DNA of 64,000 nt from Echiichthys vipera (lineage: Eukaryota; Chordata; Actinopteri; Perciformes; Trachinidae), in assembly GCA_963691815.1 (NCBI GenBank), contig OY829658.1:19395731-19459730 (forward strand), written 5' to 3'. This document shows positions 10,205 through 21,132 of this stretch, piece by piece. The notes under the pieces were generated by a model. The model ran no database searches. It had not been told where the DNA came from and worked only from the letters and a program-made list of their open reading frames with translations. Numbering within the stretch: the first letter of the stretch is position 1; each line of letters opens with the position of its first letter. The position numbers and the translations under genes are program-made.

Positions 10205-11530
10205 TCCATCGTAAGTGTAGGTGGCGCCGGCGGTGTAGCCGGTTTACTGAACAGGCTAGAACTGTTACTCAAGTTTCAACAGAACTTCAACATCAACCAA
10301 ACCAGTAGTTGGTGCATTTTACAGAAAAAAAACGAAAGAGAGCAACAAGCGACTTTCACTGTGACCACATAAATGTTTTCTACTGTAAACATGTCCACAT
10401 TGTGAATAGAGTTACCTGGTCTTTGTCTTCAACAGTCTCACAAATCTATGACATTTACCAAATGTGCAGAAACAAAATGCAAATCCAGTTTATATGCTAA
10501 GAAACATTGGTCCTAATGTATGTAATTGCTGACTTGTTTATATAAAGTTCATACTCTATAGCATGATGAACTACTGCTCGCTGTTGTTTGCTTGTTTTGT
10601 ACGTTTTTCCCTTGATCAGCTGCTTCTACTGTGGCGTCTTTTATGAGAGCAGAAACAAGTAGATTAATAGCTTAACAGAAAATGTACTGATTCATCGTTT
10701 GAGTGCTTTTATAAACAAAACAAGCACTTGAAGGATTCACTGGTTTTGCTGCAGTTACAATCTTTTCTAGGTAAAACATACTTTTATGGCCTTTATTATT
10801 TCAGTTTACATTGCATTACAATTTTGCATATTCCTAAACACATTTGTGCTTGTCAGGTTATCACAATCCTATACTACTTCTAATTAATACATAGAAAATG
10901 CACAGAAAGTGGAAGAAACTACATGTGCAGACTTTTTTTGTCCCGGGTTGGGACAAACCGAAAAGGCTGAAATAGGCTGAAATAAGTAAAATTAGAAAAA
11001 GAAAGAGAGACCATGGATATATGTATGTGATTGTGCTTACTTATCTGAAAATAATACATATATTTTACTGGTTGGAGACGGTACAGTAAGTGTTAAATCC
11101 TCCGAAAAGGCTTCTTTATTCAACCTAAATGCTCTGTTTTGGTTGTGTTTGGCCCTGGGCCATTTTTAACAGCACGATCCCTCCCGAAACCCAAATAGAT
11201 CATTTGGATAGCTAATATTTTAATTTATACATATGATAGGAGAGGGGTTAGAAAGTAAATACTCTTCTACATAACAGTTTAATAAGGTCAGATGAAAAGA
11301 ACTGAATAAGTACAGTATTGGAGGTTGTGAGACCCCCCCAGGAAGTTAAGCCAATATAAGCAAAAACACAAGAATTACAAAAGAAATGAATGTTAAGAAA
11401 TATTTAGAACATTTACTTCTGCACAAATATCACATTTTGAGAACACACATACTACATACAGAAAGACAAAGACAAAGATACTGAATACACAATATGAGTT
11501 AAGGAAACTCTCTTTCAAACACCCCTCCTG
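10205..11530. other. Intergenic, no gene seen
   Basis: AT-rich sequence with no convincing coding frame. A small tandem duplication (ggctgaaata repeated) is seen near 10964-10985. A third copy of the foldback-arm sequence begins at about 11530. Confidence 0.45.
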
Positions 11531-11602
11531 CTTTAGTCTCTTCACGTTTCTGTGTGTGTTTTGGTGTCAGTTCCTCTTCAAATTAGGCTTCAGAAGCCAA
11601 AT
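11530..11602 (+). repeat. Third copy of foldback-arm sequence (partial)
   Basis: The blocks agtctcttcacgtttctgtg, tcagttcctctt and aggcttcagaagccaaat match the right arm at 9613-9681. Similarity stops just before the (CA)n array at 11639. Confidence 0.65.
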
Positions 11603-11631
11603 CATCCACACCCACCTTCCAGCACTCACAT

Positions 11632-11638
<7 letters not shown>

Positions 11639-11697
<59 letters not shown>
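11639..11697 (+). repeat. (CA)n microsatellite
   Basis: Pure CA array of about 59 bp. Confidence 0.95.
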
Positions 11698-11699
<2 letters not shown>

Positions 11700-11700
<1 letters not shown>

Positions 11701-12360
11701 TCTTTGCCTGTTACCATTTATTGACCGTCTACAGATAATGACCTTAACTCAGCCAGACTCCTTCTCGTTATCATGTCCCATCATGCTGCAGGTCATGATA
11801 CTTTTGTTTTGGTTGATTCGGTTCGCCTGTGGGTGTTTCTGTTCGCTCACTTTTCGTATGTTGTTTTGTTCCGTTTGCATATTATTGTTTATGTATTGGT
11901 TATTTCTGAAGTGTAGTTTTATTTGGTGTATACATAGTATTTATTGTGTTTTATCTATCTTCTTTTTTATATTCTGTATCCTATCCTAAAGTTTTTTTTC
12001 CTTAATTAGGCATCTATATTAGGCAGCTAAAAAACAACCTGTCATAGTAAAGTGACATTAAAGGTATCATGTATCTTGTGCTGTACATCTTGTGTATGGT
12101 GGACACTTTTGAATCTGAAAAATAACCATTATGCATTCTCCATACCTTTCAATATGGTGGAGCATAAGTATACAGATAAGATAAACTTCGTCCCACACGG
12201 GGGAAATGCACATGTTACAGCAGCGCAACAGTTTAGAGAGCAAAGGAAAAAAGGGACAAAAGTGATCCACTTTGTTAGTGCTCTACTGAGTTACAACGAC
12301 AGAAGGGTGATGAGCACAAAGGGTTTCCGTGACATCATCGGCCTTGTGAAAGGTTAAATA
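11700..12360. other. Intergenic, no gene recognised
   Basis: Open frames of 101 codons (+ strand, 12052-12357) and 145 codons (11552-11989) exist. Both lack recognisable domains, and the longer one runs through the CA array. Neither is supported as a gene. Confidence 0.4.
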
Positions 12361-12399
12361 CCTTGACCTCCACACCAGTTAGTTGGACCAGTCCCAGTC

Positions 12400-12505
12400 T
12401 GGTCAGATGCGTACATGAACTGATGAAGCCTCTTGGATGAGAGATGAAACGTCTTTCCAGACAAATAACCAAGTCCAGTTGCTTTTGACTGACTGCTTTT
12501 GTATT
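12400..12505 (+). mobile_element. Dispersed repeat tail (class uncertain)
   Basis: The segment gatgaagcctcttggatgag, agatgaaacgtctttcc and aagtccagttgcttttgact matches a motif that recurs at the ends of dispersed elements in many fish. I cannot assign the family by eye. Confidence 0.35.
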
Positions 12506-12538
12506 AATAATCTCCATCTGTAGGTAACTAGTGACTAA

Positions 12539-12707
12539 AGTTACCAAATAAATGTAGTGGAGTAAAAAGTACAATCTTTCCTCTGAAATGTAGAGGAGTA
12601 GAAGTATAAAGTAGATTAAAATGGAATTACTTAAGTAAAGGACAAGTACCTACAGTAGGCTACATGAGTAAATACACTTAGTTACTTTCCATCAGGGTAT
12701 AAATGCA
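12539..12707 (+). mobile_element. Dispersed teleost repeat ('gtagtggagtagaagtataaagtag' type)
   Basis: The sequence shows atgtagtggagtaaaaagtac, tagaagtataaagtag and gtaaatacacttagttac, in the order seen in an abundant fish DNA-element end. A longer relative with the terminal ttccaccactg is at 44690-45023. Confidence 0.6.
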
Positions 12708-12821
12708 TTGTTAATATTAGACTTCTCTTTATTGATCCCTTTGGGATGATTCCTGCAAGGAAATTGAATTTCTAGCAGCTTACAAAACACCAAAGGAGGT
12801 AAAAAAAAAAATACAGTATAA

Positions 12822-13770
12822 GATAAACAATAAACTCTTAACTAACTAATACAGGAAGGAAAACAATAAACAGTAAACAATAAACTCTTAGTTGAATATA
12901 GGAGGTAAAGAAAAGACAGTAAACAGTAAACTCTTAGTTAAATATAGGATGTAAACAATAAACAGTAAACAATAAACTCTCAGTTAAATATAGGATGTAA
13001 ACAATAAACAGTAAACAATAAACTCTTAGTTAAATATAGGATGTAAACAATAAACAGTAAACAATACACTCTTAGTTAAATATAGGATGTAAACAATAAA
13101 CAATAAACTCTTAGTTGAATATAGGATGTAAACAATAAACAGTAAACAATAAACTCTTTGTGAAATATAGGAGGTAAACAATAAACAGTAAACAATAAAC
13201 TCTTTGTTAAATATAGGAGGTAAACAATAAACAATAAACTCTTAGTTAAATATAGGAGGTAAACAGTAAACAATAAACTCTTTGTTAAATATAGGATGTA
13301 AACAATAAACTCTTTGTTAAATATAGGATGTAAACAATAAACTCTTTGTTAAATATAGGAGGTAAACAGTAAACAATAAACTCTTTGTTAAATATAGGAT
13401 GTAAACAATAAACTCTTTGTTAAATATAGGATGTAAACAATGAACTCTTTGTTAAATATAGGATGTAAACAATAAACTCTTTGTTAAATATAGGATGTAA
13501 ACAATGAACTCTTAGTTAAATATAGGATGTAAACAATACACAGTAAACAATGAACTCTTAGTTAAATATAGGAGGTAAACAATAAACATTAAACAATAAA
13601 CTCTTTGTTAAATATAGGAGGTAAACAATAAACAGTAAACAATAAACTCTTTGTTAAATATAGGATGTAAACAATAAACTCTTTGTTAAATATAGGATGT
13701 AAACAATGAACTCTTAGTTAAATATAGGATGTAAACAATAAACAGTAAACAATAAACTTAGTTAAATACA
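12822..13770 (+). repeat. Minisatellite with interleaved 32-bp and 46-bp units
   Basis: There are about two dozen tandem units. Each contains ctctt(a/t)gttaaatatagga followed by (t/g)gtaaacaat. Some units are 32 bp; others are 46 bp because they carry an extra 14-bp piece (aaacagtaaacaat or a close variant). Long units dominate the first third, with short ones clustered at about 13290-13520. The open frame read on the - strand (TVYLLYLTKSLLF...) is a by-product of the repeat. Confidence 0.9.
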
Positions 13771-14156
13771 AAAGTAGAGATAAAGTAAAATAAAATGAAC
13801 AGAAAATTACATCAGATAAGTTAAGGTATTAAGGATAAATAAAGATAAATAGAGATAAAATATGCATGAATGTCTATGGCATTGTGTTTTATACACTGGA
13901 TGAATGACATTAGCAGAAATTAGCAGTAGGATTAAATTATTGCACACAAAAGAAGAAAAAGTGTCCAGGTATCCAAGAGTAGATTATTATTTACTTATAA
14001 TCGTACAAAGGATACACTAAAGTAAAGCACAAGTATCCTACTTAAAAGGATCTGGTTCAGTAAACGCGCTTTGTCACTTTCTGTAACTTTGGTATTCACC
14101 TTTAAAATCCAGCCACTCAGCTTCTTTGTATACCACCGCCGCGGCACCGCCCTTTT

Positions 14157-14164
14157 ATGCAAAT
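14157..14164 (+). promoter_or_regulatory. Octamer motif ATGCAAAT
   Basis: Exact POU/Oct-factor octamer, seven bases upstream of the CRE-like site within the CpG island. Confidence 0.5.
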
Positions 14165-14170
14165 CACCCG

Positions 14171-14178
14171 TGACGTCG
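14171..14178 (+). promoter_or_regulatory. CRE-like site TGACGTCG
   Basis: Seven of eight bases match the palindromic CRE (TGACGTCA), the CREB/ATF target. Its place in a CpG island is typical for functional CREs. Confidence 0.45.
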
Positions 14179-14475
14179 ACGGAAGTCAGCGCTACGTCTG
14201 TTCTTCCGACAGATATTCCTTTAAAGGCGTATTTAAAGCCCTGGCTTCAGTTGCAGGAGTAGCGGACAACCTATGCAACAAAAAGCTTCCGCAGAGCCGA
14301 GCGAGTGTCCGACCCGCTCACAGCGGACAAACACACGGAGCCAGCGGCTGACGCGACCCGGCGAGGTGAGCTCGGTGTCCGGTTAAAACACCGGCGACAG
14401 ACAGGGGTCGGATATTAAACATTTTGTAGCCGAGGTTGGTCGGCTCCGGCAAACGGAGTACACAGCATCTCAGGT

Positions 14476-14496
14476 TGCTGCTGCTGCTGCTGCTGC
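14476..14496 (+). repeat. Short (CTG)n trinucleotide repeat
   Basis: About six to seven CTG units in the putative first intron, followed by GA-rich sequence. Confidence 0.8.
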
Positions 14497-15082
14497 AGAG
14501 AGAGGAGGAGGATCAGGGGGAGGAGGGGGAGGCATTTACTGTAGTTTGTGTAGGCCTGTGTTAAAAACGAAAAGGGTGCAGAGAGAGGTGCAGACAGCCG
14601 GGCACAGGTCAGGTTGCAGAATTATGTTGCTCTGCTTATAAAGTGTTTATACCAGAGGTTTCTGAATGGTGTTTAAAGGTGAAGCAGGTTTAAAAAGCAG
14701 AGGAGGCCCAGGGTTCAGCAGTTTTAGACACTGCATGCATCTTTTGTAATTAACCAGGGAGGAGCAGTTTACTGTGACACACCTGTCACTGTGAGGGAAA
14801 CAAGCAGAAGGTATGTTTGGATTCTGGGCTTGGCATTAATAACAATGCAGCTGAAATGAGGAACTGACAGCTTTTGTTTTCAATTATTCATCTGTGTGCA
14901 TCAGAGGCTGTTTTAATGTCAACATGTATGGGTGTAGCTGCCACCAGCCGGCAATTTAGACTTCATTATATATATATAAATACAATTAGTCATTAAATCA
15001 TGATTAAAGTAGATTTGTTAAACAAAGGTAACAAAAAACAAAACAAGCTATTTTAAGAAGTCACCTTTTACTGAGCATGGGA

Positions 15083-15130
15083 AACAAGTGATTAATTGAT
15101 TAATCCAGAAAATAACTCTGCAGATTAAAC
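15083..15130 (-). mobile_element. Fragment of the 'gattaatc' dispersed repeat
   Basis: Gtgattaattgattaatcc and agaaaataactctgcagatt are the reverse-orientation counterpart of the element at 2385-2845. Confidence 0.5.
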
Positions 15131-15594
15131 CTGTAATAAGTGTTTGTTACAGTGATATAATTGTCAGTGCTCCTCCACCTCTTAGCTGTCAGGAAACATT
15201 TAAAAGTAATGTTTTGGAACATTAATATTCATCCATTTGATGCTATTTATACTGTTTGTATGTGTGAAAGATTCTGCATGGCATTTATGTGATTTAACGT
15301 ACGGTGTTGTTTGAAATATATGTGTCTTGGACAGCTGCAGCTCCGTCGAAGTGACAGGAGAGAGACTGTGCGTTAAGTGTTTTGCCGGTTTGTGTGTGTG
15401 GTCTGGTTTATCGGCAGCTACTGATTTATTTTCATGCTTGTGTGCATGAGAGAGTAAGAGAGCAAGCGCGGATGTTGCTGTGGTTTTCGGCACACTATTG
15501 ATCTAATGCACAGCACAACCTGACTTATTGTGTTTGTGTGTCTGTGTGCAATGTGCTGATTTGCTGAGTCTTGTTTTTTTTTCTGTGTGTTCAG

Positions 15595-15677
15595 GTATGA
15601 CTGCAGGGCTTAAATCTGCAGCCTGGACCAAAACGTCAACGTCTCAACGACATTAATGAAGCTTTTAAGGCCTTTTG
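15595..15677 (+). other. slc45a4: Putative untranslated exon 2 of SLC45A4
   Basis: A T-rich tract ending ttctgtgtgttcag precedes 83 bp that end ttttg|GTGAGC, a strong donor. It contains a short upstream reading frame starting ATG at 15597 (MTAGLKSAAW..., 19 codons) that stops within the exon. If it is in the mRNA, this would be an upstream ORF before the main start codon. Exon status is inferred from splice signals only. Confidence 0.45.
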
Positions 15678-15679
15678 GT

Positions 15680-16200
15680 GAGCACACACATGCACAAACA
15701 CTTAGCAGATAACACCCATGTGTTTTATTCACTCTTAACACTGTATTTAAAAATCTTCCTTGTGTTTGTTATGCTTCTGTTTGGTCGAGCAAAATCTGCA
15801 CAAAAACACAACAAAGGTCCCAAAAGAGAGCTGTAAATGATCAACAGCTGTTTGTCTTTTATTTTCTTTCAAGTGTTTCTATTCTGCTGAGAACCGCAAC
15901 CAACATGAGCAGAACAATACAAAAGAGACGTGTGCAGAATGTGGTGATGTGATCATGGTCTTGGTTTTCGATCAACCCATTTGTACACACAAACGCATTC
16001 TGTTCACACTTCCTCCTTAAAAAAATATGTCTCTTTGTGTCAGCCTCTTGCTGTCTGTAAGTTTCAGGTTGCATGCTCGAGAATGGCCGCTTCAGCTGAA
16101 GTGAAAGCAAGCGACTTCCTCTTGATGAAATATCTTGCTGACTGTCAACTGGCACTGAGTCAGCATCGGGTTATTGCACATCACATGCAGACAGTCACGT
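15680..16200. other. Intron, nothing recognised
   Basis: AT-rich sequence without a convincing repeat family or coding frame. Confidence 0.4.
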
Positions 16201-16204
16201 GAAC

Positions 16205-16345
16205 TTGAACATGCGTGCAGCCTTGCGTTAGAGCGGGTCGTCCTTTGTTCGAAAGATCGACAGTTCATACCCCCGGTTCCTCGTCCAGGTGTCTTTGGGC
16301 AACGCGTTGAACCCCAAATTGCGTTGTTGTGGGAATTTGGTTTGA
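16205..16345 (+). mobile_element. tRNA-derived SINE, degenerate
   Basis: The A-box-like cgttagagcgggtcgtcc is followed by the B-box-like cagttcatacccccggttcc. Then comes gtgtctttgggcaacgcgtt and gaaccccaaattgcg, the central block usual in fish tRNA-SINEs (the 'TGTCCTTGGGCAAG...' motif). The promoter boxes are eroded. Confidence 0.6.
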
Positions 16346-16370
16346 ATAATTAGATAAGAAGATGGGCAGG

Positions 16371-16921
16371 TAGCCTCTAACCTGACTGTCACCAGATGAA
16401 TTTCATTCCTCCTTGCTTCACTCATGCATCTGGGATCACTCCATAGCAAAGTGATTTCAGGAGGCTGGGTCTTATCAAAAATCCTTGCAGATGATTGGAT
16501 GAACCACTTGTCCGTCATCTTTAATGACGTGCTACTTCAACCACTCACATGGAAACCAACCCGTGACGCTGATGAGAGTGACGCAGGGAAAAGCCAAACA
16601 GAACAGTCAACATGGTTTCCATCAACAGAAGCCTTCAGAGCCGTTCTCTGGTTCTTTAAAAAAAGAAATATTCCCTAGATTGGATGACACGGATGAAATA
16701 GCAGCATCGATGTTGACACCTGCTTCCTCGATGCGAGCCGCAATTGTTGTCTGAATCACAACAGTCACATCTATAAAACACCTGTCCAGCGGTCCTGATT
16801 GGCTCGACCACCTGAAATCATGTTCCTATGGAGCGATCCAAGATGATTGAGTGGAGCTAGGCGGAGTCAAGGCTGAAGCAAGGCAGAACGAAATTCATCT
16901 GCTGATAGTCAGGTTAGGTAG
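16371..16921. mobile_element. MITE-like element with about 45-bp terminal inverted repeats
   Basis: The left end reads taacctgactgtcaccag, atgaatttcattcc, then ttgcttca. The reverse complement of the right end (16874-16920) reads taacctgactatcagcag, atgaatttcgttc, then ttgcttca. The interior of about 450 bp has no coding frame. Long imperfect TIRs and the size fit a non-autonomous DNA transposon; the superfamily is not determined. Confidence 0.7.
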
Positions 16922-17274
16922 GTAAAGCGCACATTTGCACAGTTGTGATGTTTTTGAAACAGCACTCACCTTATGCATACATTCACAGAGAAAGGCTTTT
17001 GATCATTTGCCCACATACAACTATTTTGATACTTTGCATGCAGAGGTACATTATATTTTATGTAACTAATGTCTTAATACGCTTACTCTCATCTCAACTT
17101 GTAACAAGGAACATAACGACATGTTCTTTACATGTAGTTCACACACACTGTTCTAACAGAGATACCTACTTGTCTCTTAGTAGATGCATCCAACCAAACC
17201 TTCCTCATTCAATTTGCAACTGAAATATAAACAATTTTGTGGTGGACCTTTACTTTGAAAACGGATGCTTTAGA

Positions 17275-17363
17275 GTTGGCTCAAACTCAAAAACAGCACC
17301 GCATATTCAAAGCTGACTTTGCATGTTGTTAGGCTGCTTTTGAATACTGTGCTTTGAGCCAAC
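17275..17363. repeat. Inverted repeat with 11-bp perfect stem
   Basis: GTTGGCTCAAA (17275-17285) and TTTGAGCCAAC (17353-17363) are exact reverse complements, with further imperfect pairing inside (caaagc, tgaat). It is possibly a small foldback element. Confidence 0.55.
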
Positions 17364-18036
17364 CCCAGTGTACTCGCTGCCACTCCAGATCTGCTCTGAT
17401 CGGTTTTCTCACCTCATGATGAAGCTTGAGAGTCTTAGTGGGAGCCGACACGACTTGCATGTTTCTTTTTTAAAACAAGAAGGTATCTTGCTGTAAAGAA
17501 ATTTCAGATGCTTATCATGCAACCTCCACGTCCCTGGGTTTGGACAACAATGTCGCCTCCAGTGTGTTGTGTCAGATAGCATGCCGGCATTCCAGAAGCA
17601 AAACACGTCTCTTTGACCAGAAATCTGCGCATGAATGCAGATAAATAATTAGAAAAAGCTAAGTTATCATCAGATTACAGCAGATGGGTTCCGTGATTGC
17701 ATGGCGGCCAATGCGTTCTGCCTCTTTTGCTCTCCACATTGACTGTTTACGTGCATGCGGCTGAAGCACACTCAGATGTGATTGGTCAATACTACTCGGA
17801 CAACAGATGAAAGCCAGACTGCTTTTGCTACCCAAATCTTGTCCCTTTGCCTACATTCGTAAGCGGAATCTGTTTATAGAGATTACTACCTCTGCTGCCA
17901 GTTTAACGGCGGTAACCCCCCCCCCCCCCCTTCCGCATTCGTATCTTTTATACAGAACAGCGAGGTGGAATAATAGCGCAACATTCCCGCCTTGAACAGG
18001 CTCTGTGAAAAGAGCTACAAACACACTCTGCTGACA

Positions 18037-18068
<32 letters not shown>

Positions 18069-18320
18069 TGTGTGTTTTTGTTTTTCTCATCTCACTTACA
18101 TCAATGCCATCAAAAGCCCCTCTTATCTCTACCAGATCTTACCATCACGCGCACACACACCTGTTGCAGCTATAAATGCTTCAGTTTTCAGCGGAAGAAA
18201 AAAGACAACAGGTTGCTGGTCTGTTTACATTTTAAATGTGTATCATGTGAAGATCTGGCCCTGCCTTTAGCTTGTCTGGTAGGTTGTTTACTTTCTAGGC
18301 GTGTGAAAAAACCCCAGACA
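17364..18320. other. Intron, simple repeats only
   Basis: It holds a C15 run at 17916-17930 and a (GA)n tract at 18037-18061. No gene or element was recognised otherwise. Confidence 0.4.
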
Positions 18321-18326
18321 CGCCTG

Positions 18327-18394
18327 GTGTGTGTGTGCGTGTGTGTGTGCGTGTGTGTGTGTGCGTGTGTGCCTGTGTGCGTATGTGTCTGTGT
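18327..18394 (+). repeat. (GT)n microsatellite
   Basis: GT array with GC and CT interruptions. Confidence 0.85.
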
Positions 18395-19494
18395 GGACAA
18401 TAAGTGACACTTCATGCTTGGCTGGCTGGTTTGTTTTTTAGTGGTGGAGGACTGTTATCAAAGTCAATATCAGATGGCTGAACTGTATTTAGCCATGGCT
18501 TTCAGTTAGAGGACGCTCCTTGAAGCCAGAGGGACTGTCAATAACACAAAATGTCTTCTAAGAATAGACACTTTCCACTTTGTTAGCTTGCTCTCCTGTC
18601 GGCTCTCCTCCCCACCGTCTTGTCTACCATTTTTTTTACTTTTCTGACCTTTTCTTTATTCTCCTTTCTCCTGTATCTGGTTTCCATTTTTGGCTTGAGC
18701 TCCAGTGTTGCACCTCTCTTCAATGCTGTAGCTTGTTCTAGGTGGTCCAAAGTCATCATGAAAGCCTTGTATGTGCAAAGACAAATTAAAAAAAAGAAAC
18801 AGGCTGTGATTCACGTTATTACCTGTACATTGCAGAAACAGTTGAAGAGTATTCTTGACCTTGCAGAACAGCAGTTGACAAAACTTTCTCCCACAATGAA
18901 AAAATTCAACGGTTTTCAAGGTCAAGAATTAACTCAGAGAGTCCTCAGAACGGGCTTTTAAGAGGCTTTTTTTATCCAATTGCTGTGAACTTGGAATGAG
19001 AAAGAAGGATCTGGTAGGGTTGAATAAAGAGGAGTTTTCTATTGCCATGCCATATTGCCGTGTTAAATTCAATGTTAAAGGTCACCAGTGGTCACAGAGT
19101 AGGCCTACTGTGCGTAAAAGGGGTTATTTTATACTCTTGTACCTCTAAATAATGCTGTGGAAGCAACAAGCTGGCATTTGACACCTTGTTTTTCATTTAG
19201 AGGTTTTGCCACTATAACATGTTTACATGCTTTACTGTTTAGTAAGCACACTATCTTTCTCATACTGTCTGTCGGAATATATCTGTATTCACCCTCTGTC
19301 AGCATTTCCTTGTCTTCTCGACATCTCTGCACCATCATTATCATTGCAGCTGGGGAATGACTGTAACGACACCGCAGCAGAACATTGCATTTCTCTGTGA
19401 ATTGATGGTTTTGATACTTTCACAGTATTTATGTTGCTCCTTGAGCTGCTTTATAATAGTAATAAAAAAATGGCAATTTAACTTTTAACTATAT
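18395..19494. other. Intron, no gene recognised
   Basis: A 113-codon + strand frame at 18620-18961 has a hydrophobic start (TFLTFSLFSFLLYLVSIFGL) but no recognised homologue, no splice context and low-complexity codon use. It is not supported. Confidence 0.35.
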
Positions 19495-19620
19495 TGGATC
19501 TTTAAAGGGGCAGCAGCAAGCAATCTGACTGCCTTGCTCAAGGTCATCATATAAACTCTCCCTGCCATTCGGAGATTTAGACCAGCAGCCTGGTGTTTCT
19601 GCAGAGCTCCTCCACTCTTT
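19495..19620 (-). mobile_element. Possible tRNA-derived SINE fragment
   Basis: Gccttgctcaaggtcatc and ggagatttagaccagcagcc resemble, in reverse orientation, the 'TTGAGCAAGGC' block and B-box (GGTCTAAATCTCC) of fish tRNA-SINEs. The fragment is degenerate. Confidence 0.4.
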
Positions 19621-20320
19621 CCCATGGCAAACTATAAAAATGCATCAGAAGTTCTGGTTAAGGTCAGATAAGCTTGCATAGCGTGAAAAGCTTGAACAAA
19701 TTTGGCTTCACCACACTTTGGAGCTATTTGGCCTCTGCCGCCTGTGGTTAATTTTAAAGCTTCCATCAGTGAGTCTCTCAGTCTCTCCAAAGTGTTTTTA
19801 CCAAGTCTTTTTTTTTTTTTTATCCTGTTGTAGAAATGTCTGTCGTAAATCAAATAATGAATCTTCTTTCTTAAGACATCCTTTTGTCCAATCACTCTTC
19901 CCATCTTCACTGATTCATCCTGTCCCAGGACAAACTGATGTCATGCTTTTCAATTAAATTACCAGAGAGATGAGTGGAAGACTGGCAGCGAATCAGATAT
20001 GTTTTGTGTGGAGCATCTTTGGTTCTTCACCACACACTTATCTCTCTCCTTTATTTGCTGTGTCGCAGTTAAAATGTACCTTTTTTTAACAGTTGGTGTA
20101 TTGTATGAATAACATATCCAGCATGGCGCGTTGACAGGTTTTAGCTTTGTGTTGATGGTGTGGTTGTCTGAAAGTCTTGGTTAACTGGTCTGATCCATGC
20201 ATGCATGAAAGCACAATCTTGTATCTGGAGAGACTTCAGAGATTTGGTTAAAATTATTCTTGAGCAAACAGACTTGAGGACTTGAGTGGAAATCTCTGAA
20301 GTCTCTTCCGACACACTATT

Positions 20321-20732
20321 GCTGTGTCCCAAATCACGCACTTCCACCTTCAAACTGAGTGTGGATCGATGAACACTCAACGCACTCAATCGCTGCCTTT
20401 TGTCTATGTAGTGGAAGAGGCGGGACTAAATTCAAACTGAAAAATGGCGGAACAACAGCGCAACGAAGTGTTAACAACTAGATTCACTTTGTAAATGTAA
20501 AAAGAGGATCACAATGATTTTTGGCGGTGTGCAGAAGAGTTGTTGTAAATGCTTTTGGAAAAAATAAACAGAAGAAGAAATACAATCGTCATTTCCGGTA
20601 AGTGCAAGCGGCAGTGTGTGATTTCGGACAGCACTCACTGGGGGAATTGAGTGTACCGATCGTGTCAGTACATAGGGCACACAGTGCATAAATGTCAGTA
20701 CACTCACTGCAGTGCGCAATTTGGGACACCGC
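20321..20732. mobile_element. MITE-like DNA transposon with 22-bp inverted ends
   Basis: The left end is gctgtgtcccaaatcac plus gcact. The reverse complement of the right end is gcggtgtcccaaattgc plus gcact, so 19 of 22 positions match. Subterminal cactcactg motifs repeat near the right end. The 412-bp body carries no transposase. The 'tgtcccaaat' terminus is common among fish non-autonomous elements. No convincing target duplication was found. Confidence 0.7.
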
Positions 20733-21040
20733 ATATATCTGCTTTTAGACAGGCAGTCTGTATCCTTGAATCTTAGTGAAAAGCATGTAAAGCTTGCAAA
20801 AAGAAAATCTTGGTCAAATCAACCTCTTTAACATTTTCCTAAGTAGGTTGTGAAATGCGGATAATATCCAAATATTATAGTACTGACAGTATTTTTTATG
20901 TTATGTAATGTTTTGCCAATCAAGCATCGAAAAGACTTGAAAAAACATCACATTGATACCACAATCTTACAGAAAGACAATATTGCAGTAAATTAGTGTA
21001 TGTCTCTGTAATAAAACAGGCAAATAAGATTTAATCAGAA

Positions 21041-21132
21041 TCCAGTTTATTGGCAAGTAGGACGCTTAAACCAAGTAGGTTACACCAAAGCAAATTCCTT
21101 TCATGTGAAAACCTACTTGCCATAAACCTGAG
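21041..21132. repeat. Foldback-type dispersed repeat ('ttggcaagtagg')
   Basis: Cagtttattggcaagtagg (21043-21061) and the reverse complement of cctacttgccataaacctg (21112-21130) are inverted relatives around a 50-bp centre. The motif recurs widely in fish genomes. Confidence 0.5.

Larger units (their letters stand above)
14100..14365 (+). promoter_or_regulatory. slc45a4: CpG-rich promoter and untranslated exon 1, probably SLC45A4
   Basis: A CpG-dense island stands out from AT-rich flanks. It contains an octamer ATGCAAAT at 14157-14164, a CRE-like TGACGTCG at 14171-14178, and a strong donor GCGAG|GTGAGC at 14366. The segment before the donor would be a non-coding first exon starting somewhere after 14170. 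It is the only CpG island seen upstream on the + strand before the SLC45A4 start codon. Linkage to SLC45A4 is inferred from strand and order, not proven. Confidence 0.6.

Noticed and set aside
13076..13273. Tyr/Leu-rich repeat protein frame
   Set aside because: Entirely within the minisatellite; the periodic peptide only mirrors the DNA repeat.
12822..13770. CRISPR-like direct repeat array
   Set aside because: The units are contiguous without unique spacers, in a vertebrate genome; it is a minisatellite.
18620..18961. 113-codon frame with hydrophobic start
   Set aside because: No homologue recognised, no start or splice context, located in a repeat-rich intron.
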